Below, piece by piece: positions 49,160 to 57,280 of a DNA stretch of 64,000 nucleotides. This DNA comes from SZUA-368 sp028533045 (GTDB taxonomy: Bacteria > Spirochaetota > Spirochaetia > DSM-2461), in the NCBI GenBank assembly GCA_050031985.1, contig JBNAIG010000042.1:1-64000 (forward strand), in the 5' to 3' direction. Both the position numbers and the translations under genes were made by a program. A model generated the notes under the pieces. That model saw nothing but the letters and a program-made list of their open reading frames with translations. It was not told the DNA's origin and ran no database searches. The stretch's first letter is position 1; the number at the start of each line of letters is the position of its first letter.

Positions 49160-49211
49160 GACAGCGGAAAGCGGAAAGCGGAGAGTAGAAAGCTGAAAGC
49201 GGACAGCGGAA
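49160..49211 (+). repeat. Heptanucleotide tandem repeat (copy 1)
   Basis: Seven consecutive 7-base units on the plus strand: GACAGCG, GAAAGCG twice, GAGAGTA, GAAAGCT, GAAAGCG, GACAGCG, then a partial unit. It lies in the cmk-aroA gap and faces copy 2, so the two could pair in a transcript. Confidence 0.8.
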
Positions 49212-49271
49212 ATGTCGGGTATGTGACGTAGTACGGTTATTTGCGCCCGTGCCTTACGTTCCGCAGTAAGT

Positions 49272-49922
49272 TTAATTTACTTCATCTGTCCGCTTTCCGC
49301 TTTCAGCTTTCAGCTCTCGTACTTCTTCTTCCATCTGTCCAACAACCTGCTCAATCGTCAGCTCCGACGTATCAATCACTACGGCTCCGTCGGGAATCTT
49401 CAGGGGAGAAATCTTTCGGCCTTCATCGGCCCTGTCCCGGTTGATTATATTCTCCAGGACCATTTGGTAATCTTCCTCAATACCCTTTGCTTTGAGTTCT
49501 TCAAACTTCCGCCTGGCCCGGGTTTCAGGAGAGGCGGTAATATAAAACTTGAGGGGCGCCTCGGGAAAAACCACCGTACCTATGTCTCTGCCTTCAATGA
49601 CAATATTACCGGCGGTTCCCAGTTCTTTTTGATAGTCTTTAACAATCTTCCTTACTTCCGGGATTTGTGCGATCAAAGGAACCAGGCGGGAAATCTTTTC
49701 ATCGTTAAGATGGAACTCATTCTTCTTTTCAAAATCACAATGGGCGGCGGCGGAGATGACAGCTTCCCTGTCTTCAATCTTGATTCCGCTAATTAGACAA
49801 TCAAGGGTAATCTTCCTGTAAAGGGAGCCCGTATTCAGTAAGCTCATGTTTTGCTTTTTCGCAAATTTCCGAGACACCGTACTCTTCCCAGAACCGCTTG
49901 TTCCGTCAATCGTAATAATCAT
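49272..49922 (-). CDS. cmk: Cytidylate kinase
   Basis: A 216-residue (d)CMP kinase, which forms CDP and dCDP. It starts MIITIDGTSGSGKSTVSRKFA with the P-loop GTSGSGKS (7-14), then LLNTGSLYRK (28-37), VIEGRDIGTVVFP (about 108-120) and an INRDRAD stretch (about 161-167). Lengths agree with the family. The last ten or so codons (ELKAESGKRTDEVN) are made of a heptanucleotide repeat, so the repeat has extended into the reading frame and replaced the original C-terminus. It follows psuG by 56 bp, which also contains a repeat copy. Confidence 0.93.
   Translation of the reverse strand: MIITIDGTSGSGKSTVSRKFAKKQNMSLLNTGSLYRKITLDCLISGIKIEDREAVISAAAHCDFEKKNEFHLNDEKISRLVPLIAQIPEVRKIVKDYQKELGTAGNIVIEGRDIGTVVFPEAPLKFYITASPETRARRKFEELKAKGIEEDYQMVLENIINRDRADEGRKISPLKIPDGAVVIDTSELTIEQVVGQMEEEVRELKAESGKRTDEVN
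49284..49318 (-). repeat. Heptanucleotide tandem repeat (copy 2), inside cmk
   Basis: Five 7-base units on the minus strand (GAGAGCT, GAAAGCT, GAAAGCG twice, GACAGAT) within the final codons of cmk. Same unit set as copies 1 and 3. Confidence 0.8.
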
Positions 49923-49945
49923 CCTTGTTCCCTCAAATCAACTTC

Positions 49946-49987
49946 CGCTGTCCGCTGTCCGCTTTCAGCTTTCTACTCTCAGCTCTC
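49946..49987 (-). repeat. Heptanucleotide tandem repeat (copy 3), at the end of psuG
   Basis: Six units on the minus strand: GAGAGCT, GAGAGTA, GAAAGCT, GAAAGCG, GACAGCG, GACAGCG. The psuG stop codon (49979-49981) lies inside the array. Confidence 0.8.
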
Positions 49988-50911
49988 GTACTTCGCCAAC
50001 TCCATCGCCGTTCGAGCCGCTACCCGGGCGTTATTGTGAACCAGTTTAATATTGGAAAAGAGGCTGCTTCCTTCGGTAAGTTCCGTTATGCGTGCCAGGA
50101 GGAAGGGGGTCGACTCTTTTCCTTTGATTCCCTTCTCGTGCATTTCGTCCAGGGCTTGCTCAATGGCGTCGGTCACATGCTCCGGCTCCATGGAATACTC
50201 TTTGGGGATGGGGTTTGCTATCACGACGCCTCCGGCAAGCCCTAGTTTCCACTTAATATTCAGGGCATGGGCCAGTTCGGCCTCGCTGTCCACCCGGTAA
50301 TCCACGCCCAGGCCGCTGGAACGGGTGTAAAAGGCGGGCAGTTCTTCCGTCCCAAAGCCTACAACGGGCACGCCCCTTGTTTCCAGGTACTCCAGGGTGA
50401 GGGGCAGGTCCAGGATGGCCTTCGCCCCGGCGCAGACAACCGCAACGTCGGTACGGGCCAACTCTTCCAGGTCTGCAGAAATATCAAAGGTGGCCGGCGC
50501 TCCCCGGTGTACCCCGCCGATACCGCCGGTGGCAAAAAGTTTAATCCCCCCGATAGCCGCGCCTATCATGGTGGCCGCCACGGTGGTTGCTCCGGGAATT
50601 TTTCGGGCCAGAACAAAGGGAAGGTCCCGTCGGCTGCATTTGATTACGTCCGAACCGGCTTTTCCCAGCATATCGATTTCGTCGGAGCTCAGACCTACCT
50701 TAAACTTGCCGTCCATCAGGGCCACCGTAGCGGGAACAGCCCCTTCGCTGCGGATAATCTTCTCCACTTCCAGGGCGGTCTCTACGTTTTGCGGGTAGGG
50801 CATGCCGTGGGCAATAATGGTTGATTCCAGGGCCACCACGCCCTTTCCCGATTCTACCGCTTCCCGGACTTCCGGGGCCAGATCAATCAGTTCGTTATTC
50901 AAATCTTTCAT
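49979..50911 (-). CDS. psuG: Pseudouridine-5'-phosphate glycosidase
   Basis: A 310-residue PsuG, which splits pseudouridine 5'-phosphate into uracil and ribose 5-phosphate. Family blocks are VVALESTIIAHGMPYPQN (about 25-42), ATVALMDGKFKVGL (about 61-74), TTVAATMIGAAIGGIKLFATGGIGGVHRG (about 108-136; shown here in parts) and VCAGAKAILDL (about 158-168). No pseudouridine kinase gene lies beside it. It is directly after rdgB (stop to start with no gap), in an operon of nucleotide-related genes. Its stop codon lies in a heptanucleotide repeat. Confidence 0.94.
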   Translation of the reverse strand: MKDLNNELIDLAPEVREAVESGKGVVALESTIIAHGMPYPQNVETALEVEKIIRSEGAVPATVALMDGKFKVGLSSDEIDMLGKAGSDVIKCSRRDLPFVLARKIPGATTVAATMIGAAIGGIKLFATGGIGGVHRGAPATFDISADLEELARTDVAVVCAGAKAILDLPLTLEYLETRGVPVVGFGTEELPAFYTRSSGLGVDYRVDSEAELAHALNIKWKLGLAGGVVIANPIPKEYSMEPEHVTDAIEQALDEMHEKGIKGKESTPFLLARITELTEGSSLFSNIKLVHNNARVAARTAMELAKYES

Positions 50912-51505
50912 TTACGACTCCAGGCTGTCCAGAATCAGCTTAAGCTTTGCTCCCGCCTTACCCCGGTGGGATATCAGGTTCTTCTCTTCCTCACTCAGTT
51001 CGGCCACTGTTTTACCCTTTTCTTCCAGAAAAAAGACCGGGTCGTAGCCAAAACCGCCCTCTCCCGCATCCTGGTCGGTGACGCGGCCTTCCATAGTTTC
51101 CTGCACCGTGTAGAATCGGTACTCGGAGACCATGAGAACCATGGAGCAAACGAAAAAAGCGCTCCAGTCATCCTTGTCTTCCAGGTTCTTAAGGAGGTAG
51201 GCGTTCCGCTCGGGGGCTGTTAGCATACGCCCCGCCTCTTCCGAACCGTAACGGGCCGAATAGATTCCCGGTGCGCCGTCCAAAGCGGGGAGGGAGATAC
51301 CCGAGTCGTCGGCCACCACCGGTTTATCGGTCAGGGCGGACAGGGTGCGGGCCTTGAGGAGGGCGTTTTCCAGGTAGGTGGTGCCCGTCTCTTCACAGTC
51401 GAAATCCAGGCCCAGATCGGCGGGGATGAGTACCCGGTGAGGGGAGAGAATCTTCTCCAGTTCCTGTGCCTTATGGGCGTTTCCCGTGGCCAGTACTATT
51501 TCCAT
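50912..51505 (-). CDS. rdgB: XTP/dITP diphosphatase (HAM1/RdgB)
   Basis: A 197-residue house-cleaning enzyme that hydrolyses XTP, ITP and dITP to keep deaminated purines out of DNA. It begins MEIVLATGNAHKAQELEKIL with the TGNxxKxxE signature, then VVADDSGISLPALDGAPGIYSARY (Asp pair near 67-68; about 64-87) and GFGYDPVFFLEEKGKT (about 152-167). Length is normal. It overlaps the nitroreductase gene by 10 bp and abuts psuG. Confidence 0.95.
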   Translation of the reverse strand: MEIVLATGNAHKAQELEKILSPHRVLIPADLGLDFDCEETGTTYLENALLKARTLSALTDKPVVADDSGISLPALDGAPGIYSARYGSEEAGRMLTAPERNAYLLKNLEDKDDWSAFFVCSMVLMVSEYRFYTVQETMEGRVTDQDAGEGGFGYDPVFFLEEKGKTVAELSEEEKNLISHRGKAGAKLKLILDSLES

Positions 51506-52065
51506 ATAAGCTCCTTCACGGTCCGCTTGGGGACGTGGTGATTGTCCTGTTCATCACGAAAGTAGGTCGTGCTGTCCCCTTCCTTCATGTCTTCAATGCC
51601 GATTTCTTCCCCCGGTTCACCCAAGGCGAGAAGGAGCAGGGGTGAAAGGTTCTCCGGCAAAGTTATGTTTTCCAGCAGGGCTCCCTTGTCGTAGGCGCCT
51701 ATCATGCAGCACCCCAGGCCCAAAGCACGGGCGCCAAGCATCATACTCTGGGCGGCAATACCGTGGTCTATGCCGGGGGCCTTGCTAATTTCCTTGTCCA
51801 GGGCAATTACAATGTAGGCCGAGGGGCGCTGGCCCTCTTCCGGTCCGTCCCAGTCGGGAAGGGCTCCGGCCCATTTAATGACCGGGAAGATCCGGGAGCA
51901 CTCGTCGGGGCTGTTGTAAAGACCGAACTTTAGGGGCTGGCCGTTGGCACCGGAAGGGCTCAGACGGGCACAGTCTACCAGTTTTTCCAGGGTTTCCCGG
52001 CTTATAGGGGCTTCCTTGAACCTTCGAATAGATCGGGTCTCTTCAATCAGCTTAAAATAATCCAT
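51496..52065 (-). CDS. Nitroreductase-family protein
   Basis: A 189-residue FMN-binding nitroreductase-fold protein. The N-terminal ETRSIRRFKEAPI (9-21) and LSPSGANGQPLKF (about 36-48) blocks supply phosphate- and flavin-binding residues, and LGARALGLGCCMIGAY (about 111-126) is the later conserved block. Members reduce nitro compounds, quinones or other flavin-accessible substrates with NAD(P)H; the physiological substrate is unknown. It overlaps both the AraC regulator (14 bp) and rdgB (10 bp). Confidence 0.9.
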   Translation of the reverse strand: MDYFKLIEETRSIRRFKEAPISRETLEKLVDCARLSPSGANGQPLKFGLYNSPDECSRIFPVIKWAGALPDWDGPEEGQRPSAYIVIALDKEISKAPGIDHGIAAQSMMLGARALGLGCCMIGAYDKGALLENITLPENLSPLLLLALGEPGEEIGIEDMKEGDSTTYFRDEQDNHHVPKRTVKELIWK

Positions 52066-52951
52066 CCATCACTCCTTCCTGGGGCTGCGTAATTGGGCAG
52101 CTCGTTTCTCTGTTTATTTGATCCGGCGCCTCACCGGTTTTGTACAATTTTTTCCACTCCGAAGGGCTCACCCGGTAGTGTTTTTTGAAAATGCGGGAGA
52201 AGTAGAGCGGGTCCTTGTAGCCCAGGCGGTGGGCCGTTTCGGAAATATTGAGCATCTCCAGGGAGAGGAGCTGGCGGGCCCATTCCATTTTAAGTTCCTC
52301 GTGGAGCTGTAGGACTGTCATCCCGAAAAACTCCCGGGTCTTTCTCATCAGAGTGTTCCGGGAGACCGAAAGTCCTGTGGCGAATTCCCCAATGTTGGTG
52401 GGGTCTCCCATATGTTCCGATAGCAGATCGGCGATGGATTCGGCGGTAAGAATGTTCTTGCTCTGCCCCGGCTCTTCTTCCCGGTCCAGGGTTACCAGAA
52501 TCTGGGTGAGCAGGGCCTCCCTAAAACCGAGCTTGTCGGGCAGGTCGTACCGGTAGCGAAGGTTGGAGACGAATCCCATGTTGTGGAAAAATTCGGTAAG
52601 CCTCTCCCTGTGGGGGGCGCGAAAGACCGGGTGACCCTGTCGGTGAAGAATCTCATCGGCCATCTGTCGGGCGTAGGTGCCGGTAAAGCGGCAGTAGTAG
52701 TGACAGTAGGGATCGTCCCGGTCGGACATAAGGACCCCCGGGTCTTCCGGGTTAAAAAGACCAATTTCCCCGGCCAGAATAGGTCTGTCCACTCTGTTAT
52801 TCACATAACGACCCTTGCCGCGGGTAACCAGAACGACCATATAATCGCCTTGCTTGGTTCCGGGGGTGGAGTGAACATGGGGGTTCTGCGGTTTCCTCAA
52901 GGGCCCGTCTATAAAGCCGCAGGTCCTGACGATAAAGGGAGGTTTCTCCAT
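52052..52951 (-). CDS. AraC-family transcriptional regulator
   Basis: A 299-residue regulator with an N-terminal cupin-like sensor domain (about 1-150, HSTPGTKQGDYMVVLVTRGKG opening) and a C-terminal AraC domain (about 165-270: IGEFATGLSVSRNTLMRKTREFFG, then ISETAHRLGYKDPLYFSRIFKKHYR). The layout fits regulators of sugar use. It is first in a minus-strand operon followed by nitroreductase, rdgB, psuG and cmk, which are not typical sugar genes, so its target may be elsewhere or the operon itself. Confidence 0.92.
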   Translation of the reverse strand: MEKPPFIVRTCGFIDGPLRKPQNPHVHSTPGTKQGDYMVVLVTRGKGRYVNNRVDRPILAGEIGLFNPEDPGVLMSDRDDPYCHYYCRFTGTYARQMADEILHRQGHPVFRAPHRERLTEFFHNMGFVSNLRYRYDLPDKLGFREALLTQILVTLDREEEPGQSKNILTAESIADLLSEHMGDPTNIGEFATGLSVSRNTLMRKTREFFGMTVLQLHEELKMEWARQLLSLEMLNISETAHRLGYKDPLYFSRIFKKHYRVSPSEWKKLYKTGEAPDQINRETSCPITQPQEGVMDGLF

Positions 52952-53031
52952 AGTTTTATGTTAGTGGAAAAAAGGGGGGATCGCAAGGGGGCTTTGGCTA
53001 TGATAATATACAGTTGTTAAGGAGGATTCCC

Positions 53032-53823
53032 ATGAAAACCCTAAGCTCCCATTACCAATCCATAGTAGAGGGGGACCGGCTTTTTCGGTCCAGAGCCCAC
53101 TCCATTGAGTTCTATACGACACTTGGTGTGATAGAAAAGTACCTTACAAAGCCGGGGCGTATTCTGGAGCTGGGGGCAGGCCATGGGGTCTACTCTCTTT
53201 ATCTCGCCGAGCAGGGCCATTCGGTGGTGGCCACCGATATTGTGGAAGACAATGTTAACAAGATGAGCGCCCTTGTGACGAAGGAGAATGAAGCGAATCT
53301 GGAAGTCCGTCAGCTTGATGCTCTTGAGGCCAGTAAGGTATTTAAGGCGGAATTCGACCTGACTCTCTGTCTGGGGCCGCTCTATCATCTTAGAAGGGAA
53401 GAAGAGAGGGCTACCTGTCTCCGGGAGTGTGCTGCCGTAACAGGGGAGGGGGGAATCCTAATTCTCGCCTATATCAACAAACATTTTGCCATTCCTTACA
53501 TTCAATCCCTGGGAGCTCAGTTCAATAAGAAAGATTATGAGGAGATGGCTAAAACCAGTTGGGACTATAAGGATTTTCCCGATGATTTTATGAATATTAG
53601 CTACTATTCCACGCCGGAGGCTATGGCGGAGGAAGTAGAAGAGTCGGGCCTGAAAATTCTGGACCATGTTGCGGCCGACGGTATGTACACTCTCTTAAAA
53701 GATTCGATTGAGAAACTGACCGATGAGGCTTTTCGGGATTTGTTGGATTACCATATGTCCAAGGCTTCTCTTCTTTCAAGCCTGGGAGCGAGCAGCCATA
53801 ACTTAATAATCTGCCAAAAATAG
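53032..53823 (+). CDS. Class I SAM-dependent methyltransferase
   Basis: A 263-residue methyltransferase. The SAM-binding motif I is ILELGAGHGVYSLYLAEQG (about 42-60), followed by an acidic residue in VVATDIVEDN (about 63-72) and a LCLGPLYHL stretch (about 107-115). Relatives are small-molecule or protein methyltransferases; the substrate is unknown. I use ATG 53032 because AAGGAGG lies seven bases upstream; an upstream in-frame start at 53014 precedes that site. The gene stands alone on the plus strand with a repeat array right after its stop codon. Confidence 0.85.
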   Translation: MKTLSSHYQSIVEGDRLFRSRAHSIEFYTTLGVIEKYLTKPGRILELGAGHGVYSLYLAEQGHSVVATDIVEDNVNKMSALVTKENEANLEVRQLDALEASKVFKAEFDLTLCLGPLYHLRREEERATCLRECAAVTGEGGILILAYINKHFAIPYIQSLGAQFNKKDYEEMAKTSWDYKDFPDDFMNISYYSTPEAMAEEVEESGLKILDHVAADGMYTLLKDSIEKLTDEAFRDLLDYHMSKASLLSSLGASSHNLIICQK

Positions 53824-54164
53824 AATCCTCTTAATCCCTCTTCTCCCAGTGAGCCCTCTCTGTTTTATTCTGACAGGGATTAATGGGAGTTATGGGATTT
53901 TAATGTAAGAGCTTTATGGCTTTTCTTAATCCTCTTAATCCTCTTCTCCCAGTGAGCCCTCTTTGTTTTATTCTGACTGGGATTAATGGGAGTTATGGGA
54001 TTTTATGTAAGAGCTTTCTGGCTTTTTCTTAATCCTCTTATTCCCTCTTCTCCCAGTGAATCTTCTTGTCTTTTTATTCTGACTGGGATTAATGGGAATT
54101 ATGGGATTTTAATGTAAGAGCTTAATGGCTTTTCTTAATCCTCTTATTCCCTCTTCTCCCAGTG
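53824..54164. repeat. About 104-bp tandem repeat, 3.3 copies
   Basis: Copies start at 53824, 53928, 54031 and 54137 (partial), with periods of 104, 103 and 106. Each contains CTTCTCCCAGT, then TGACTGGGATTAATGGGAG and ATGGGATT, and ends AAGAGCTTTATGGCTTTTC (with variation). TCCCAGT and ACTGGGA pair, with AATCCC and GGGATT outside, so a transcript could form a stacked hairpin. The array fills the gap between two convergent genes. A related partial copy begins at 63969 after recR, so this is a dispersed family. Confidence 0.9.
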
Positions 54165-54169
54165 GGTAT

Positions 54170-55579
54170 TTAGAGAGGTAGGGTTACTTTAAATTCGGCT
54201 CCGCCCAGGGAGCTTTCGCCGGCAGAAATAGTTCCTCCGTGGCCTTCCACAATAGCCTTGGATATGGCCAATCCCAATCCGGAACCGCCGTGGTCCCGGT
54301 TGCGGGCGCTGTCCAGGCGGTAAAAACGGTCGAAAATTTTTGTTCGGTCCGTTTCGGGGATCCCCGGGCCGCTGTCTCCTACAGTAATAACTACCTCTTT
54401 TTCGGAAAACTCCGTGCGAACTTCCAGCTTGCCCTCTTCCGGAGTATGGCGCAGGGCATTGGAAAGAAGGTTCTTCATAACCTGTTCCAGTTTATTCCAA
54501 TCCGCAGAGATTTCCCTTTCTTGACCTGTGCCGGGAAGGGCAAAATCTTCCGCCACAATCTGGTTTTTCCAAAGAAGGTTGATTCCCCGCTTGCGGCTTT
54601 CCGGCAGGAAGGCGTTAAGCTGATTCAGGCAGAAGGTATTGAGTGGTCCTTTACTTTTATCCAGGGAAACGGTACCCCCTTCCATACTTGCCAGACGCTG
54701 CATTTCCCCAATCAGGCGGGAGAATTTTTCCACTTCCCCGTAGAGGTGGGTCAGTTGGGCGTCATCGGCGGGGTATATACCGTCTTTTATCATTTCCAGG
54801 CGGCTCAGAACCAGGGCTACCGGAGTTCTTAGTTCGTGGGCCGTATCGGCAATAATTCGTCTTTTCCACTGCTCCGACTCTTCCAGGGACTGGGCCATTT
54901 CGTCAAAGTGGAGACCCAGTCGGCCTATTTCATCATTTCCCGTTACATCGGTCCGTACCGAATAGCGTCCCCGGCCCAGGTCGGCGGCGGCCCGGTCTAT
55001 TTTTTTAAGGGGGGCCAGCATCTTACCCAGGAGAATCACACCCAGGACAAGAATGGAGAGAGTCGATACCAGATTGGTAAGGATGAGGGAGTGATTAATA
55101 CTCTGCAGCATGGAGCTGTCGAACTTGCTGAGTTTCTGATCTATCATGGAACCGGCCAGAACATAGGCTTTTATTTCCCCGTCTACCAGGACAGGCACGC
55201 CTTTCCGATAGTGGGTGATTTTTTCCGAGGGCGGTTCTCCCGGGGAGGTATTAAAAATAAGTTCCCCTTGCCGGTCGATTACAACAAAAGGGACCGGTTC
55301 ACTTCTTTCAAATCGGCCGGCACCGGGGCGGGCCGCCTCGTCTCTTCCCTGGAAAGGAAGGGTCGTTAATCTATCTTTATTATTTTCTATCTTATCCCAG
55401 CTGTCCGCCAAAAACAGGGCCGCCATGGCTGCTCTCTGCTTGTCCGCCTGGCTGGCGTATTGGGAGTAGTTTTCCGTTACCTGACGATTGGCTAGGTAGA
55501 TGGCAGCCGTATTTCCCAGAACCATCAGGCTTATGAATAGAAGGGTGATTTTGAATCGGAGTGACTGGTAAAACTTCAT
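54170..55579 (-). CDS. Sensor histidine kinase
   Basis: A 469-residue inner-membrane histidine kinase: helix 1 (about 10-27), a periplasmic domain of about 125 residues, helix 2 (about 165-185), HAMP, the dimerisation helix with the phospho-acceptor in DTAHELRTPVALV (about 243-255), and an ATPase domain with LLSNALRHTPEEG, GDSGPGIPE and GGSGLGLAIS. It overlaps its response regulator by 4 bp. With the exported protein at 56296 in the same operon, an envelope signal is likely. Layout resembles BaeS or CpxA. Confidence 0.95.
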   Translation of the reverse strand: MKFYQSLRFKITLLFISLMVLGNTAAIYLANRQVTENYSQYASQADKQRAAMAALFLADSWDKIENNKDRLTTLPFQGRDEAARPGAGRFERSEPVPFVVIDRQGELIFNTSPGEPPSEKITHYRKGVPVLVDGEIKAYVLAGSMIDQKLSKFDSSMLQSINHSLILTNLVSTLSILVLGVILLGKMLAPLKKIDRAAADLGRGRYSVRTDVTGNDEIGRLGLHFDEMAQSLEESEQWKRRIIADTAHELRTPVALVLSRLEMIKDGIYPADDAQLTHLYGEVEKFSRLIGEMQRLASMEGGTVSLDKSKGPLNTFCLNQLNAFLPESRKRGINLLWKNQIVAEDFALPGTGQEREISADWNKLEQVMKNLLSNALRHTPEEGKLEVRTEFSEKEVVITVGDSGPGIPETDRTKIFDRFYRLDSARNRDHGGSGLGLAISKAIVEGHGGTISAGESSLGGAEFKVTLPL

Positions 55580-56286
55580 GATTTTTCTCTGAACCGGTAG
55601 CCCACGCCCCAGACCGTTTCTATATATTCCGGGTGGGAAGGATCGGCTTCGGTCAATTTTCTAATATTTTTTATATGAACATCTATGGTTCTTTCATAGC
55701 CTTCCCAGGGATCTTCCTGGAAACTGTTTAACAGGTCCATTCTGTTAAAAACACGACCCGGAGAGGCCATCATCTTTTCCAGAATAGCGTACTGGACGGC
55801 GGTTAAATCCACCGCCTTGCCTCCCTTGTAAAGGAGCATTTTAAGGCGGTCCAGAACTAAATCTCCCTCTTCCAGGGGAGTTTTGTCTTCGTCGGTTTCT
55901 GCAGCTTCCCCGGAGGAGAAGTTGGCGGCCCGGCGCAAAACCGCCCTTATTCGGGCGGCCAGTTCTTTCATGCTAAAGGGCTTTGTCATGTAATCGTCAG
56001 CCCCGATCTCCAGTCCCATCAGCTTATCTCCCTCTTCCGCCATGGCGGTTAACATAATAATGGGGGTATTTGATTGGGACCGGATGCGCCTGGTTACGTC
56101 AATGCCGTCCAGGCGGGGCATCATAATATCCAAAAGGACAAGAGCCGGATTCTCGCGGCGAAAAAGGTCCAGGACTTCGCTGCCGTCCAGAGCGGAAATG
56201 GTTCTAAAACCCACCGCTTCCAGATAGTCGCAAATCATCCGGTTCATTTCCTTTTCGTCTTCTCCGACAAGAATCAGCTCTTCCAT
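55576..56286 (-). CDS. OmpR-family response regulator
   Basis: A 236-residue response regulator, partner of the following kinase. The receiver (about 1-120) has acidic residues near 9-10, the phospho-acceptor Asp in VLLDIMMPRLDG (about 51-62), Thr in MLTAMAEE and Lys in MTKPFSMKE. The winged helix (about 140-233) ends GVGYRFREKS. It probably binds direct repeats between its own operon and the divergent ECF sigma gene. Operon order is exported protein, regulator, kinase. Confidence 0.96.
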   Translation of the reverse strand: MEELILVGEDEKEMNRMICDYLEAVGFRTISALDGSEVLDLFRRENPALVLLDIMMPRLDGIDVTRRIRSQSNTPIIMLTAMAEEGDKLMGLEIGADDYMTKPFSMKELAARIRAVLRRAANFSSGEAAETDEDKTPLEEGDLVLDRLKMLLYKGGKAVDLTAVQYAILEKMMASPGRVFNRMDLLNSFQEDPWEGYERTIDVHIKNIRKLTEADPSHPEYIETVWGVGYRFREKS

Positions 56287-56295
56287 AGTCTCCTC

Positions 56296-57117
56296 CTAGC
56301 CTCTTCGTCCCATAGAGCGGTCGCCCTTGTTCATGGGACCGGCTTCAACTTCAATCACTTCGCCGTTTACGGTAAGAGTGGTGATCTTAAGACCATAATA
56401 CTCTTTTCCGTCTTTTCCGGGAATAGCGGGGCCTACGTATCCGGTAACTTCTACTGCTGCGCCGTCTTCAATGGCTTCGTTGTTGTCCCGGCCCATTCTA
56501 AAGAGATAGGAAACGCCGTCCGCTTCGATAACGGGGTGGAACTCGTCTACGAAAGTGATGGCACCGGAAAGAGTGATTTCTTCCGCGTCTTCGGCTATGG
56601 CGTAACCGCCTCTTTCGCCGTCATGGTCGGGTCTGTCTCCGCCTTTCTGGTCATCGTGCATGTTGCCCCGGTCGGCTCCTCGTCCGTTGTCCCGGCCCAT
56701 ATCTCGTCCGCCCTGTGCACCCTTGGCTCCGGCCATTTTTTTCATGTCCAGAACGTACTCTTCTCCGTCCACGGTGGCCATGGTCAGGTGGAAGTTTACA
56801 TAATCTTCTCCGTCTTTGGTGTAGATGAGGTTTCCTTCAACCCCTTCGCCGTCAACCACATCGCCCTCTTCAAGGACAAGGTCCATGGAACGAACCGGCG
56901 CGATAAGGTAGTTGGTCTTGCCATCGTCAATCATCATGTTGCCGTAGCTGTCTTTTTCTACGGTTCCTTCGATGCTTACGATTTCCACACCTTCCGGTCC
57001 GGCAAATCCTCTGGCTTCTCCCCCTCGGCCTCTGGCCGCTTCATCGGCGCCGTTGGCGAAAAGAGCCGCTCCGGCGGCCGCCGTAATCATCATTGCTGTA
57101 AATATAGTCTTCTTCAT
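56296..57117 (-). CDS. Exported two-domain protein with Gly/Asp/Arg-rich linker
   Basis: A 273-residue protein with a signal peptide (MKKTIFTAMMITAAAGAALFANG, cleavage near 20-23). Two similar regions, about 43-130 and 180-260 (IEGTVEKDSYGNMMI; LSGAITFVDEFHPVIEADG), look like small OB-fold-like beta domains, separated by a linker rich in Gly, Asp, Arg and Met (133-175) of low complexity. A second Gly/Arg-rich tract follows the signal peptide. It is the first gene of an operon with the response regulator and kinase, so it may be the periplasmic sensor or target of the system. No known family. Confidence 0.7.
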   Translation of the reverse strand: MKKTIFTAMMITAAAGAALFANGADEAARGRGGEARGFAGPEGVEIVSIEGTVEKDSYGNMMIDDGKTNYLIAPVRSMDLVLEEGDVVDGEGVEGNLIYTKDGEDYVNFHLTMATVDGEEYVLDMKKMAGAKGAQGGRDMGRDNGRGADRGNMHDDQKGGDRPDHDGERGGYAIAEDAEEITLSGAITFVDEFHPVIEADGVSYLFRMGRDNNEAIEDGAAVEVTGYVGPAIPGKDGKEYYGLKITTLTVNGEVIEVEAGPMNKGDRSMGRRG

Positions 57118-57192
57118 TTTAACCTCCGCAGGATCGGCTCATCCGCCGTTTCCTGTTGTTTTTGATTTGATGTCTACAATATGAGCTGTAAA

Positions 57193-57211
57193 TATGAACG
57201 AGATATGAACG
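57193..57211. promoter_or_regulatory. Direct repeats TATGAACG, probable response-regulator sites
   Basis: TATGAACG occurs at 57193-57200 and 57204-57211, 11 bp apart, which places both on the same face of the helix, as with OmpR/PhoB-type sites. An inverted copy (CGTTCATC, 57261-57268) lies next to the ECF sigma gene. The region divides the two-component operon from the sigma operon. Confidence 0.5.
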
Positions 57212-57280
57212 GCTTATGTTTCAAAAACTTTTTTTAAAAAAAATTATAAATATTTTCTCCCGTTCATCGTCTTTATAAGT

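Noticed and set aside
53014..53031. Upstream start of the methyltransferase gene
   Set aside because: The AAGGAGG ribosome site lies after this start codon, so ATG 53032 is preferred.
56074..57165. 363-residue plus-strand ORF
   Set aside because: It is antisense to the response regulator and the exported protein, both of which are supported by motifs and ribosome sites.
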